DNA of 64,000 bases from Closterium sp. NIES-65 (taxonomy: Eukaryota; Streptophyta; Zygnematophyceae; Desmidiales; Closteriaceae), in contig CANXME010002122.1 of the NCBI GenBank assembly GCA_948144175.1, positions 1 through 64,000 of the forward strand, given 5' to 3'. The stretch's first letter is position 1. Every line of letters begins with the position of its first letter. Position numbers and translations under genes: made by a program. Under the pieces are notes generated by a model, which was given only the letters and a program-made list of their open reading frames with translations, did not search any database and had not been told where the DNA came from. Shown one piece after another: positions 22,651 through 32,259 of the stretch.

Positions 22651-22953
22651 AACAGGAACTAGGTCAAGCTGCAGATCTAGGCACGGACGGCGGATCAGGA
22701 TACAATCCGATAGAAGGTGAGCAGTAGTATGGTCCGGTGCAGCAGTGGCGCACAAGCAGCAGAGACGGTATAGCGCACAGACGGTAGTAGCGGCAGCATG
22801 GCGCACGAGGGGTAGCGGCGTAAGGGTAGCAGCAGCCGAGGTACAAAGCACAGGCGGCAGCGGATACGGTGTGGTGCCTGGGTGGTAGCGATGCACGGGC
22901 AGTAGCAGCGTACAGGCACAGGCTGCGGCTGCAGTTGCTGTAGCGGCAGTTTT
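22651..22953 (-). other. Low-complexity leader upstream of family-2 gag
   Basis: C-rich on the minus strand (GCTGCTAC-like triplets, Ala/Thr/Pro/Cys/Leu when translated). It contains no start with coding character of its own. It continues across element D at 29813-30092, since the duplicated GTTTT joins the two pieces. Confidence 0.55.
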
Positions 22954-23463
22954 TGTTGGGTGCAAATTCACATTGCACGACATCCTGCCGTCTGTTTGTA
23001 TGAGTATGTGTGTGCGAATGCATTTGGGAGTGAATGGAATGTTCGTGTGTTTGTTTGCTTTCGCAATTTTCGCTTGAAGCATTTGCAGGTACTCGCGCAT
23101 TATGCGCTTCGGCACAACATTGTACGCGCTATGAACAGTACAAGCAGAAAGGACGAGCTCGCAAAGGAACCCAAGATGGAAGCTTTGCAGTTCGGTTGAA
23201 TTGATTGTGCAGATTCCGTTCTATCCAACTCGAAATTGTACTGTTTTGTTTGGGTGACTATAGTGTAGCAGGGCAGGCACTATAGAGGTACAATTTAGGT
23301 GAAGGTTGGATGTTGTTTGTCTGTATCTGCATGCTACAGGGCCAGGGGAAACCAGCGGAACCAGCATTTGGCTGGTTGGGCAAAGACAAAACAGGTTCTG
23401 TTTTTAGGACCTGAACCTGGTTGTTGTTTTCCCAGGTTGGAAAAACAGAACCAGAGGTTGTTT

Positions 23464-23474
23464 ACCAACCTACC
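23464..23474 (+). promoter_or_regulatory. Overlapping AC elements (MYB-type sites) in U3 of D
   Basis: ACCAACCTACC joins an AC-II core (ACCAACC) and an AC-I core (ACCTACC), known R2R3-MYB targets in plants. It lies about 110 bp upstream of the TATATAT run, inside a block dense in GGTT/AACC. Subfamily II keeps only ACCAACC (the next core reads ACCTATC). Function is inferred. Confidence 0.4.
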
Positions 23475-23577
23475 ACCTGCTGTTTTGTCCAGCCAGGTTG
23501 GTTCTGTTGCTTGGAATTATTTGGGATCATCCCTGGTTCTTCCCAGGTTGATTCCCAAGGTCCTTGCTAGCTAGGAC

Positions 23578-23584
23578 TATATAT
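23578..23584 (+). promoter_or_regulatory. Putative TATA box in LTR of D
   Basis: TATATAT at LTR position 625, just after GCTAGCTAGG. This is the best candidate for the core promoter of the element. Confidence 0.5.
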
Positions 23585-24051
23585 TCCTTCTCTGTTTGTA
23601 CCTGAATATAGTTTTAAATTGATTCAAGCGAATTCCTTCCTTGCTGGAATTTCCTTTCTACACGGTGCGACGGCGGAATGCTACCCGAGTCAACGCTAGT
23701 ATACTAGCACTCCAACGCTATGCTAACGCTGTCCGAGCCATAACTTCGTAATGGCAGAACTTTTCGCGAGGCAACTTGGCTTATTTTAAAGCTCTTAGAG
23801 TGAGCTTCGATATAGGAAATTCTCAGCTTAATCCGATCGACGGTCTGCACGATACGCTGCGCGACGTTCAAGGTACTCTTGCTGTTTTGACTAAGTCCCT
23901 CTTGATCCCTCTCTCTACAAACTCGGACCCGAGGATAGGGGCTGGTCTTGTACCAGGCACCCAAGGACCCTTGGAGGTGACCCCGAGGAGAGGTTTTAAG
24001 TCTGATAAAGTCTTAATAGCTTGAGTTTATTAGGCCCTTACACCAACAAGC

Positions 24052-24065
24052 TGGTATCAGAGCCA
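24052..24065 (+). other. Primer binding site of element D (tRNA-iMet)
   Basis: TGGTATCAGAGCCA, complementary over 14 bases to the 3' end of initiator tRNA-Met, after a three-base spacer from the LTR. Confidence 0.92.
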
Positions 24066-24094
24066 CGTTATAGTGATCCTCGTTATAGGTAGCT

Positions 24095-27000
24095 ATGGCG
24101 GGCAACACCTCGGCGGTAGCTGGTGAATCTTCAGCCCAAGATCGTAGCGGCAGCCAAGATTCTGGTGTTTCTGCGCCAAGGGGAGCGCGAACAAGCCAGG
24201 GCTCGCTGATCAAGGAGGTGCTGAAAAACTTCACCGTCGAGAAGTTCAATGGTGAGGGCTATGATGATTGGGCCTGGAAAATGCAACTCTATTTCCGTCA
24301 GATCGGTTTGCTGAAACTAATGATTGGGGAGGAGCCTAGACCGAGTGACCCCGCCCTTCAGGAAGATTGGGACGAGCGCGCCTCGGCTGGCTACTACTTG
24401 ATGTCGCAGAGTTTGGAGCTGAACCAGCGTCACCACGTCATGCACCTGCTGCCGGAGGTTGAGTGCGGTCCGAAGGCGTGGACCGTGTTGAAGGAGCTGC
24501 ACGCCCCAACCTCCGTTGTTGCAACATTGATGCTGGAGAGGGAGCTGTCCGCGTTGCGCCTGAGCGAGGGAGAGCCGGTGCAACCTGTCCTGGACAAATT
24601 GCGCGACCTCTACGCGAAGTTGGCGACCGCGGGAATCACCTACCCGGAGCAGACCAAATGCCTGAAGATGCTCTCGCTGCTGCCGGAATCGTGGCTTCAA
24701 TTCACGAGCGGATTGAGCCTGCCGCAGAACCAGAGCTCGTGGACACTCGAGTGGGTGCGGACAAAGATTCTAGAGGAGGACTTCCGTCGCCGTCAACTGA
24801 GGGGTGGAGACGACGGCAGCAGCGGCTACGGGATGCAAGGGAGCCGACGTGGCAGAGGACGTGGCTTTGGTGGTGCTGGACGCGGTGCTAAGAAGGACGA
24901 CGACTCCAACGACCAACAAGGAGGTACCGGGTGGGGTCGCGGTGCGAAATCTGGACGTGGGGGCAAGTCGGGTGCTGGTGGCAAAATGAAAGGGAGTTGC
25001 TGGTATTGTGAGAAGGAGGGGCACCCCTGGTTTTTGTGCTATAAGAAACCCGATGGATGGACCCCCCAGAATCGTCACCAGGATGGCAGCGCGCGGAGGA
25101 ACCAGAAAAACGGCGCGAACATGGTCGCTGATTCGTCCGACAACAACCTGAAGGGCAACGGCGGTGCGGAGAAGAAGAAGGAGCGCACCGCGGGCCAATT
25201 CTTCCATATGGGAGACAAGGGGGAGCAAGGAGACGCCTCTGCTAAGGTTGGAGCAGAGCTGCACCCCCTGGACTATTGGGTGTTGGACACGGGCGCTGCT
25301 TGGACGATGACGCCGCGAAAAGACCTGCTGGACCACGTACAAGCTGCACCGATCAACGAGGTGTGCTCTGCCTCTGGACACGCGCTGAAGGTGGCTGGTG
25401 CGGGACGAGCTGCGTTTAAGGGAGCGGATGGCAAGCCGGTGGTGCTGCACGACGTTCTCCTTGTTCCTGAACTCAAGGCCAACCTCATCTCCCTCCGTAA
25501 GCTTGGCAAGGCTGGGGTAAGCACTAGCACGGATGGGGCACGCACTTACAAGGGGCAGCTGGGCAATCGGGTGCTTTGGGATCTGCACGAGAGTACGGAC
25601 GTGTACAGATCCATGTGGCAGCTGCCGGCATTAGCGTGGCACGGTGGGGGGCAGGCTGGAGAGGGGTCTGCATCCCAGGGGGAGTGCAATGCCGTTGGAG
25701 GGGTTGGTGTGAAAGTGTCGGCCAGATCTGGGGAGACGGATTGGGCAACTGCACACCGACGTTTGGGGCATGTCGCAATGCCTTTGCTGAAGCAGCTGGA
25801 GAAGGATGGAGCTGTTAAGGGCTTGAAGCTGAACGGACAACCACCCGATGATAACTGTGAAATTTGCCTCCTTTCAAAGTTCACCCGTTTTCCCTTCCAT
25901 AGTGTGGCTGGCAGGAGCAAAAAGCCGTTGGAGCTGGTCCACATGGACTTGGTGGGGCCGCTGCCGGTGCAAGGGCACAAGGGGGAGCGGTACTTCCTAA
26001 CCATAGTGGATGACTGGAGCAGGCTAATGTGGGCGTATCCACTGAAGCAGAAAGATTACGCCACCTCTACGATTCGGGACGATTGGCTGCCGTTAGTGGA
26101 GAAGCAAGCGGAGTGTGTGGTAAAGCGGATTAGGACAGATCGGGGTGGTGAGTTCCTTGGAGCTGAGATGACGGCCTGGCTCAAGAAGCAGGGCATCCAG
26201 AGGGAGCTGACCACGGCTTACACCCCACAGTCTAACGGTGTAGCAGAACGGGCGAACCGGACAATTCTGGAGACAGCTAGGGCGCTGCTCATAGAATCTG
26301 GGCTGGGCAACTCCATGTGGCCCCATGCTGTTCGGCACGCTACCGTCGCTAGGAACAGGGTACTCACAAAGGTTGGGGATGACTCGTGGGTGCCGTTGGA
26401 GAGGTGGCTTGGGAGGAAGCCGCCGGTGGACATGCTGAGGGTGTTCGGTTGCATGGCAGTCGCCCACGTCCCCAAGACCTACCGCAGTAAGTTGGGAGCG
26501 AGTGCAATCTGGTGTGTGCATTTGGGGCTGGCTGCTGAGAGCAAGGGATGGCTGCTGTGGGAACCTTCCAAGGGTGTGTTGTTTGACAGCAGGGATGTGA
26601 AGTTTGTTGAGGGCATGATGTATGGGAGCTGGGAGAAACAGCCAGAGGCCAGGGTGTCCCAGCAGATGGAGCAGATCACCATGCAGCTGGACCTGACTCC
26701 TAGTGTGTGGGAGGAGGGAGAGGAGGCAGCTGCCGAGGTTGGTGATGGAGAGAAGGTGCAGGAGGCACCTGCTGGTGAAGGTGATGGTGTGGAGACTAGC
26801 GGTAGCACTAGTGGAGCTGCTGGATCCGAGGGAGGAGAGCAGCAGCAAGGAAAAACTAAGAAGCCGAAGGGTGTTGTTATGAGGGGATGGGAGACACCCG
26901 TCTCCAGGCCAGGACGTACCCGTATGGCCACTAAGAAGCTGACGGCAGGAGCTGATGTAGCGGAGCAGCAGCTCGGGACCGAGGAGGCATTGCTGATTCT

Positions 27001-28675
27001 ACCGCATGGCTATGATCTGGATGAGGAGGATGAACCTGCCTACTGTTTTCTTGCCCCTGCACCAGAGGAACCAGCTAGCATGGAGGAGGCATTAGCTGGA
27101 CCAGATAGGGAGAAGTGGCTGGTTTCCAGAGATGCTGAGTACCAGAGCCTGCTAGAGAATGGGACATGGGAGCTGGTGGTGCTGCCTGAGGGGAAGAAAG
27201 CCGTACAGTGCAAGTGGGTGCTAAGGATCAAGACCGATGACAAGAGACAGGTCACCATCTACAAGAGTAGGCTGGTGGCTAAGGGGTTTATGCAGAAGGA
27301 GAAGCGGGACTTCAATGAGATCTTTGCTCCCACTGCCAAACCCCCTACCCTCCGTGTCTTGTTGGCAGATGCAACCGTTAGTGGGAAATTCATCATTCAG
27401 ATGGATATATCAACGGCGTTCCTCAATGGGATTTTAGAGGAGGAGGTGTTCATGACGCAGCCACCTGGGTATGAGGATGGTACGGGCAGGGTGTGCAAGC
27501 TGAAAAAGTCCATCTACGGTTTGAAGCAGGCGCCACGCTGCTGGTACCAGAAGTTGGCAGCTGTTTTAGAGGAGGTGGGATTCAGGACCAGCAGCTGTGA
27601 TGAGAGCCTCTTTCTCAAGGGGGAGGGGGAGAAGCTGGTGCTGTTTCTGGTCTATGTGGATGACATTCTTCTCTTTAGCAGCAGCATGAAGGAGATCCAG
27701 AAGGTGCAGCAGCAGCTGATGGAGAACTTCAAGTGCAAGAACCTTGGGGAGGTAAAGTACTACCTGGGGATGCACGTGGAGAGGGATCTGGATCACAGGT
27801 GGTTGAAGCTGCACCAGGAGAAGTTCATCAAGGAGCTTGGGGAGAAGTACGGAATTGAGAATGAGCGCAAGGTTGCAACTCCCCTGCCAGCAGAATTCAA
27901 GCTTGTGAAAGCTGCAGAGGATGAAGGGGTTGAAGCCGAGGAGCAGCAGCAATTTCAGTCCTTGGTGGGCAGCCTCTTGTATGCAGCAGTTCACACGAGG
28001 CCCGACATCTCTTTCTCGGTTGGGCAGCTGGCTAGGGTGGTGCAGAATCCATCAGAGGAGCAGATGGATGCAGCTGAGCGTGTGGTGAAGTATCTGAACT
28101 CTCACCCAAGCATTGGAGTTCAATACTCCGCATCTGCACAGGTGAAGCAGAAAGGGGTTGAGGTGCTGAAAGAGAAGGGGGAGAGGCTTGGAGAAGGCAA
28201 GCTTTTTCTCACTTGCTTTACCGATGCTACGTGGGCCTCTGAGAAGGAGGATTCCTCATCTGTGGGAGGATACATCTGCGTAGTTGGAGGAGGACCTGTT
28301 AGTTGGAGGTCAAAGAAGCAGACGGAGACAGCACTCTCTTCTGTGGAATCAGAGTACATGGCGATGTTCCATGGGGTGAAGGAGGTGATTTGGCTGAGGA
28401 GGCTGTTAGAGGAGATTGGCCAGGAGCAAAAGGTTGCTACGCCGCTGTTTTGTGATAGCAAGGGAGCTCTTGGGATGGCCAGGAACGCTGTGCTTCATGG
28501 GCTGAATAAGCACATGCGTATCAAGTGGCACTGGCTGCGTAAGGAGGTGAAGAGGGGGACGGTGAATCCGATCTACATCAAGACTCACCAGCAGCCAGCA
28601 GACTTCCTCACCAAGAGGCTTGCGGATGAGCCTCATTGGCGTTGTGTGCGGATGAGTGGAATGAGCATGAACTAG
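24095..28675 (+). CDS. copia gag-pol polyprotein, element D (intact)
   Basis: Uninterrupted 1526-codon ORF encoding the same product as element B apart from an Ala to Thr change near residue 657. The zinc knuckle, protease DTG, integrase D618/D682/E718, reverse transcriptase YVDD and RNase H residues are all present. It carries subfamily I markers: DHVQAAP, HALKV, STSTDG, GQLGN, TDVYR, NSMWPH, DLDEEDEP. The start codon is 29 bases after the 14-base primer site. A complete primer site, polypurine tract and matching LTRs make D one of the best candidates for an autonomous copy. Confidence 0.97.
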   Translation: MAGNTSAVAGESSAQDRSGSQDSGVSAPRGARTSQGSLIKEVLKNFTVEKFNGEGYDDWAWKMQLYFRQIGLLKLMIGEEPRPSDPALQEDWDERASAGYYLMSQSLELNQRHHVMHLLPEVECGPKAWTVLKELHAPTSVVATLMLERELSALRLSEGEPVQPVLDKLRDLYAKLATAGITYPEQTKCLKMLSLLPESWLQFTSGLSLPQNQSSWTLEWVRTKILEEDFRRRQLRGGDDGSSGYGMQGSRRGRGRGFGGAGRGAKKDDDSNDQQGGTGWGRGAKSGRGGKSGAGGKMKGSCWYCEKEGHPWFLCYKKPDGWTPQNRHQDGSARRNQKNGANMVADSSDNNLKGNGGAEKKKERTAGQFFHMGDKGEQGDASAKVGAELHPLDYWVLDTGAAWTMTPRKDLLDHVQAAPINEVCSASGHALKVAGAGRAAFKGADGKPVVLHDVLLVPELKANLISLRKLGKAGVSTSTDGARTYKGQLGNRVLWDLHESTDVYRSMWQLPALAWHGGGQAGEGSASQGECNAVGGVGVKVSARSGETDWATAHRRLGHVAMPLLKQLEKDGAVKGLKLNGQPPDDNCEICLLSKFTRFPFHSVAGRSKKPLELVHMDLVGPLPVQGHKGERYFLTIVDDWSRLMWAYPLKQKDYATSTIRDDWLPLVEKQAECVVKRIRTDRGGEFLGAEMTAWLKKQGIQRELTTAYTPQSNGVAERANRTILETARALLIESGLGNSMWPHAVRHATVARNRVLTKVGDDSWVPLERWLGRKPPVDMLRVFGCMAVAHVPKTYRSKLGASAIWCVHLGLAAESKGWLLWEPSKGVLFDSRDVKFVEGMMYGSWEKQPEARVSQQMEQITMQLDLTPSVWEEGEEAAAEVGDGEKVQEAPAGEGDGVETSGSTSGAAGSEGGEQQQGKTKKPKGVVMRGWETPVSRPGRTRMATKKLTAGADVAEQQLGTEEALLILPHGYDLDEEDEPAYCFLAPAPEEPASMEEALAGPDREKWLVSRDAEYQSLLENGTWELVVLPEGKKAVQCKWVLRIKTDDKRQVTIYKSRLVAKGFMQKEKRDFNEIFAPTAKPPTLRVLLADATVSGKFIIQMDISTAFLNGILEEEVFMTQPPGYEDGTGRVCKLKKSIYGLKQAPRCWYQKLAAVLEEVGFRTSSCDESLFLKGEGEKLVLFLVYVDDILLFSSSMKEIQKVQQQLMENFKCKNLGEVKYYLGMHVERDLDHRWLKLHQEKFIKELGEKYGIENERKVATPLPAEFKLVKAAEDEGVEAEEQQQFQSLVGSLLYAAVHTRPDISFSVGQLARVVQNPSEEQMDAAERVVKYLNSHPSIGVQYSASAQVKQKGVEVLKEKGERLGEGKLFLTCFTDATWASEKEDSSSVGGYICVVGGGPVSWRSKKQTETALSSVESEYMAMFHGVKEVIWLRRLLEEIGQEQKVATPLFCDSKGALGMARNAVLHGLNKHMRIKWHWLRKEVKRGTVNPIYIKTHQQPADFLTKRLADEPHWRCVRMSGMSMN

Positions 28676-28706
28676 TATGGAATGATGGGGATGCAGCCGG
28701 CAGGCT

Positions 28707-28717
28707 GAGGGGGAGTG
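28707..28717 (+). other. Polypurine tract of element D
   Basis: GAGGGGGAGTG abutting the 3' LTR. Confidence 0.87.
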
Positions 28718-29812
28718 TGTTGGGTGCAAATTCACATTGCACGACATCCTGCCGTCTGTTTGTATGAGTATGTGTGTGCGAATGCATTTGGGAGTGAATG
28801 GAATGTTCGTGTGTTTGTTTGCTTTCGCAATTTTCGCTTGAAGCATTTGCAGGTACTCGCGCATTATGCGCTTCGGCACAACATTGTACGCGCTATGAAC
28901 AGTACAAGCAGAAAGGACGAGCTCGCAAAGGAACCCAAGATGGAAGCTTTGCAGTTCGGTTGAATTGATTGTGCAGATTCCGTTCTATCCAACTCGAAAT
29001 TGTACTGTTTTGTTTGGGTGACTATAGTGTAGCAGGGCAGGCACTATAGAGGTACAATTTAGGTGAAGGTTGGATGTTGTTTGTCTGTATCTGCATGCTA
29101 CAGGGCCAGGGGAAACCAGCGGAACCAGCATTTGGCTGGTTGGGCAAAGACAAAACAGGTTCTGTTTTTAGGACCTGAACCTGGTTGTTGTTTTCCCAGG
29201 TTGGAAAAACAGAACCAGAGGTTGTTTACCAACCTACCACCTGCTGTTTTGTCCAGCCAGGTTGGTTCTGTTGCTTGGAATTATTTGGGATCATCCCTGG
29301 TTCTTCCCAGGTTGATTCCCAAGGTCCTTGCTAGCTAGGACTATATATTCCTTCTCTGTTTGTACCTGAATATAGTTTTAAATTGATTCAAGCGAATTCC
29401 TTCCTTGCTGGAATTTCCTTTCTACACGGTGCGACGGCGGAATGCTACCCGAGTCAACGCTAGTATACTAGCACTCCAACGCTATGCTAACGCTGTCCGA
29501 GCCATAACTTCGTAATGGCAGAACTTTTCGCGAGGCAACTTGGCTTATTTTAAAGCTCTTAGAGTGAGCTTCGATATAGGAAATTCTCAGCTTAATCCGA
29601 TCGACGGTCTGCACGATACGCTGCGCGACGTTCAAGGTACTCTTGCTGTTTTGACTAAGTCCCTCTTGATCCCTCTCTCTACAAACTCGGACCCGAGGAT
29701 AGGGGCTGGTCTTGTACCAGGCACCCAAGGACCCTTGGAGGTGACCCCGAGGAGAGGTTTTAAGTCTGATAAAGTCTTAATAGCTTGAGTTTATTAGGCC
29801 CTTACACCAACA
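28718..29812 (+). repeat. 3' LTR of element D
   Basis: 1095 bp. TATATAT is at 29342-29348 and the AC elements at 29228-29238. The duplicated GTTTT follows. Confidence 0.96.
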
Positions 29813-30092
29813 GTTTTGGTAGCTGCAGCAATGGTTGGAGCAGTGGCTGCAGTGCTGGCTGAAGTGGCGGCTATAGCAGCTGGAGTGGCAGCGGCGGACG
29901 GCATGGCTGCGGCACTTGTGGATCTGTAGCAGGAGCAGCGCCAGAGGTAGCAGCTACTGAAGTGGCAGCTGCAGTAGCGGCTGTCAACGGTGGCAGCGCA
30001 AGGGTGCGGAACAGGTCAGCGAGGACACGCGGGGCAGGGCAGTGTGACGGCACGGGGAAGGGCAGCGCAACGGCGCGAGGCAGCGTGCAGGC
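29813..30092 (-). other. Family-2 leader, middle piece
   Basis: Continues the low-complexity GC-rich leader of 22651-22953 after element D. On the minus strand it reads as Ala/Thr/Pro/Leu-rich triplets with no convincing gene. It stops at H2, whose flanking bases CAGGC (30088-30092) recur as CAAGC at 50457-50461. The leader therefore resumes there. Confidence 0.5.
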
Positions 30093-30316
30093 TATTGAGT
30101 GCAAATTCACATTGCACGACATCCTGCCGTCTGTTTGTATGAGTATGCGTGTGCGAATGCATTTGGGTGTGAATGGAATGTTGGTGTGTTTGTTTGCTTT
30201 CGCAATTTTCGCTTGAAGCATTTGCAGGTGATCGCGCATTATGCGCTTCGGCACAACATTGTACACGCTATGAACAGTACAAGCAGAAAGGACAAGCTCG
30301 CAAAGGAACCCAAGAT
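30093..30316 (+). repeat. Truncated 5' LTR of H2
   Basis: Only the first about 224 bp of the LTR remain. The sequence then jumps straight into gag, losing about 870 bp of LTR, the primer site and roughly 120 gag codons. Confidence 0.88.
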
Positions 30317-31167
30317 GAAGGTTGAGTGCGGTCCGAAGGCGTGGACAATGTTGAAGGAGCTGCAGGCCCCGACCTCCGTTGTTGCAACATTGATGCTGGA
30401 GAGGGAGCTGTCCGCGTTGCGCCTGAGCGAGAGAAAGCTGGTTCAACCTGTCCTGGACAAAGTGCGCAACCTCTACGCGAAGTTGGCAACCGCGGGAATC
30501 ACCTACCCGGAGCAGACCAAGTCCCTAAAGATGCTCTCGCTGCTACCAGAATCGTGGCTTCAATTCACGAGCAGATTGAGCCTGCCGCAGAACCAGAGCT
30601 CGTGGACACTCGAGTGGGTGCGGACAAAGATTCTGGAGGAGGACTTCCGTCACCGCAAACTGAGGGGTAGAGACGACGGCATAAGCGGCTATGGAATGCA
30701 AGGAAGCCGACGTAGCAAAGGACGTAGCTTCGGTGGTGCTAGACGCGGTGCAAAGAAGGACGACGACTCCAACGACCACTAATAGACCGGTTGGGGTCGT
30801 GGTGCGAAATCTGGACGTGGGGGCAAGTCGAGTGATTGTGGCAAAATGAAAGGGAGTTGCTGGTATTGTGAGAAGGAGGGGCACCCCTGGTTTTTGTGCT
30901 ATAAGAAACCCGATGGATGGACCCCCGAGAATCATCACAAGAATGGCAGCGCGCGGAGGAACCAGAAAACGGCGCGAGCATGGTCGCCGATTCGTGCGAC
31001 AACAACGCGAAGAGCAACGGCGGTGCAGAAAAGAAGAAGGAGCGCACCGGGGGCCTGTTCTTCCATATTGGAGAACACGGGGAGCAGCGGGAGCAAGAAG
31101 ATGGCTCTGCCAAGGTTGGAGTAGAGCTGCACCCCCTAGATTATTGGGTGTTGGACACGGGCGCTGC
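30317..31167 (+). pseudogene. H2 gag to protease start (broken)
   Basis: Begins at gag residue about 122 (VECGPKAW). The frame is open to TAA at 30780-30782, where the Gly-rich stretch is shortened. The CCHC zinc knuckle (CWYCEKEGH) is readable from 30846. Another frameshift follows near 30966, and the protease start (DYWVLDTGAA) is readable at about 31138-31167. There a solo LTR interrupts it. Basic substitutions replace Gly/Gln in the RGG region (RRSKGRSF). It cannot give a product. Confidence 0.9.
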
Positions 31168-32259
31168 TGTTGGTGTAAGGGCTTAATAAACTGCAGCTAT
31201 TAAGACTTTATGAAACTTAAAACCTCTCCTCGGGATCACCTCCAAGGGTCCTTGGGTGCCTGGTACAAGACCAGCCCCTATCCTCGGATCCGAGTTTGTA
31301 GAGAGAGGGGTCAAGAGAGACTTAGTCAAAACAGCAAGAGTACCTTGAACGTCGCGCAGCGTATCGTGCAAACCGTCGATCGGATTAAGCTGAGAATTTC
31401 CTATATCGAAGGTCACTCTAAGAGTTTTAAAATAAGCCAAGTTGCGTCCCGAAAAGTTCTGCCATTACGAAGTTATGGCTCGGACAGCGTTAGCATAGCG
31501 TTGGAATGCTAGAGTACTAGCGATGACTCAGGTAGCATTCCGCCGTTGCACCGCGTTGAAAGGAAATTCCAGCAAGGGAGGAATTCGCTTCAATCAATTT
31601 CACTATATCGAGGTACAAACAGAGAAGGAATAAATAGTTATAGCTAGCAAGGACCTTGGGAATAAACCTGAAAACAACCAAGGATGATCCCAAATAATTC
31701 CAAGCAACAGAACCAACCTTGCTGGACAAAACACCAGGTGGTAGGTTGGTAAACAACCTCTGGTTCTGTTTTTCCAACCTGGGAAAACAACAACCAGGTT
31801 CACATCCTAGAAACAGAACCTGTTTTGTCTTTACCCAACCAGCCAAACGCTGGTTCCGTTGGTTTCCCCTGGCCCTGTAGCATGCTGATACAGACAAACA
31901 ACATCTAAACGTCACCTAAATTGTACCCCTATAGTGCCTCCCCTGCTACACTATAGTGAACCAAACAAAACAGTACAATTTCGAGTTCGATAGAACTAAA
32001 TCTGTGCAATCAAGTAAGCCGAACCGCAAAGCTTCCATATTGGGTTCCTTTGCAAGCTCGTCCTTTCTGCTTGTACTGTTCATAGGGCGTACAATGTTAT
32101 GCCGAAGCACACATTGCGCGAGTACCTACAAATGCTTCAAGCGAAATTTGCGAGAGCAAACAAAACACACCAACATTCCATTCACACCCAAATGCATTCG
32201 CACACATACTCATACAAAAAGACGGCTGAATATCGTGCAATGTCAATTTGCACCCAAGA
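31168..32259 (-). mobile_element. Solo LTR in the protease region of H2
   Basis: A single 1092 bp minus-strand LTR with no body, flanked by a perfect duplication GCTGC (31163-31167 and 32260-32264). The distal end is mutated (CCCAAGA for CCCAACA). This is the signature of an element inserted and then lost by LTR-LTR recombination. It has clearly more substitutions than the LTRs of A-F, so it is older than them. Confidence 0.95.

Larger units (their letters stand above)
22954..24048 (+). repeat. 5' LTR of element D
   Basis: 1095 bp, TG...CA. It matches 28718-29812 wherever compared. Confidence 0.96.
22954..29812 (+). mobile_element. Full-length copia element D (subfamily I)
   Basis: 6859 bp element with 1095 bp LTRs and a perfect target-site duplication GTTTT at 22949-22953 and 29813-29817. 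It is inserted into the family-2 leader. Its body and LTRs are nearly identical to A and B although they are in the opposite orientation: I noted one amino-acid difference (ATSTIR against AASTIR). Confidence 0.97.

Noticed and set aside
29468..29728. 86-codon antisense and 82-codon sense ORFs in the 3' half of each LTR
   Set aside because: They overlap each other on opposite strands in the R/U5 region, have no recognisable motif, and their conservation is explained by LTR copying.
22954..29812. Collapse or duplication artefact explaining identity of D with A and B
   Set aside because: D has its own perfect GTTTT duplication, different flanks, opposite orientation, a private LTR end base and a private amino-acid change, so it is a separate insertion.
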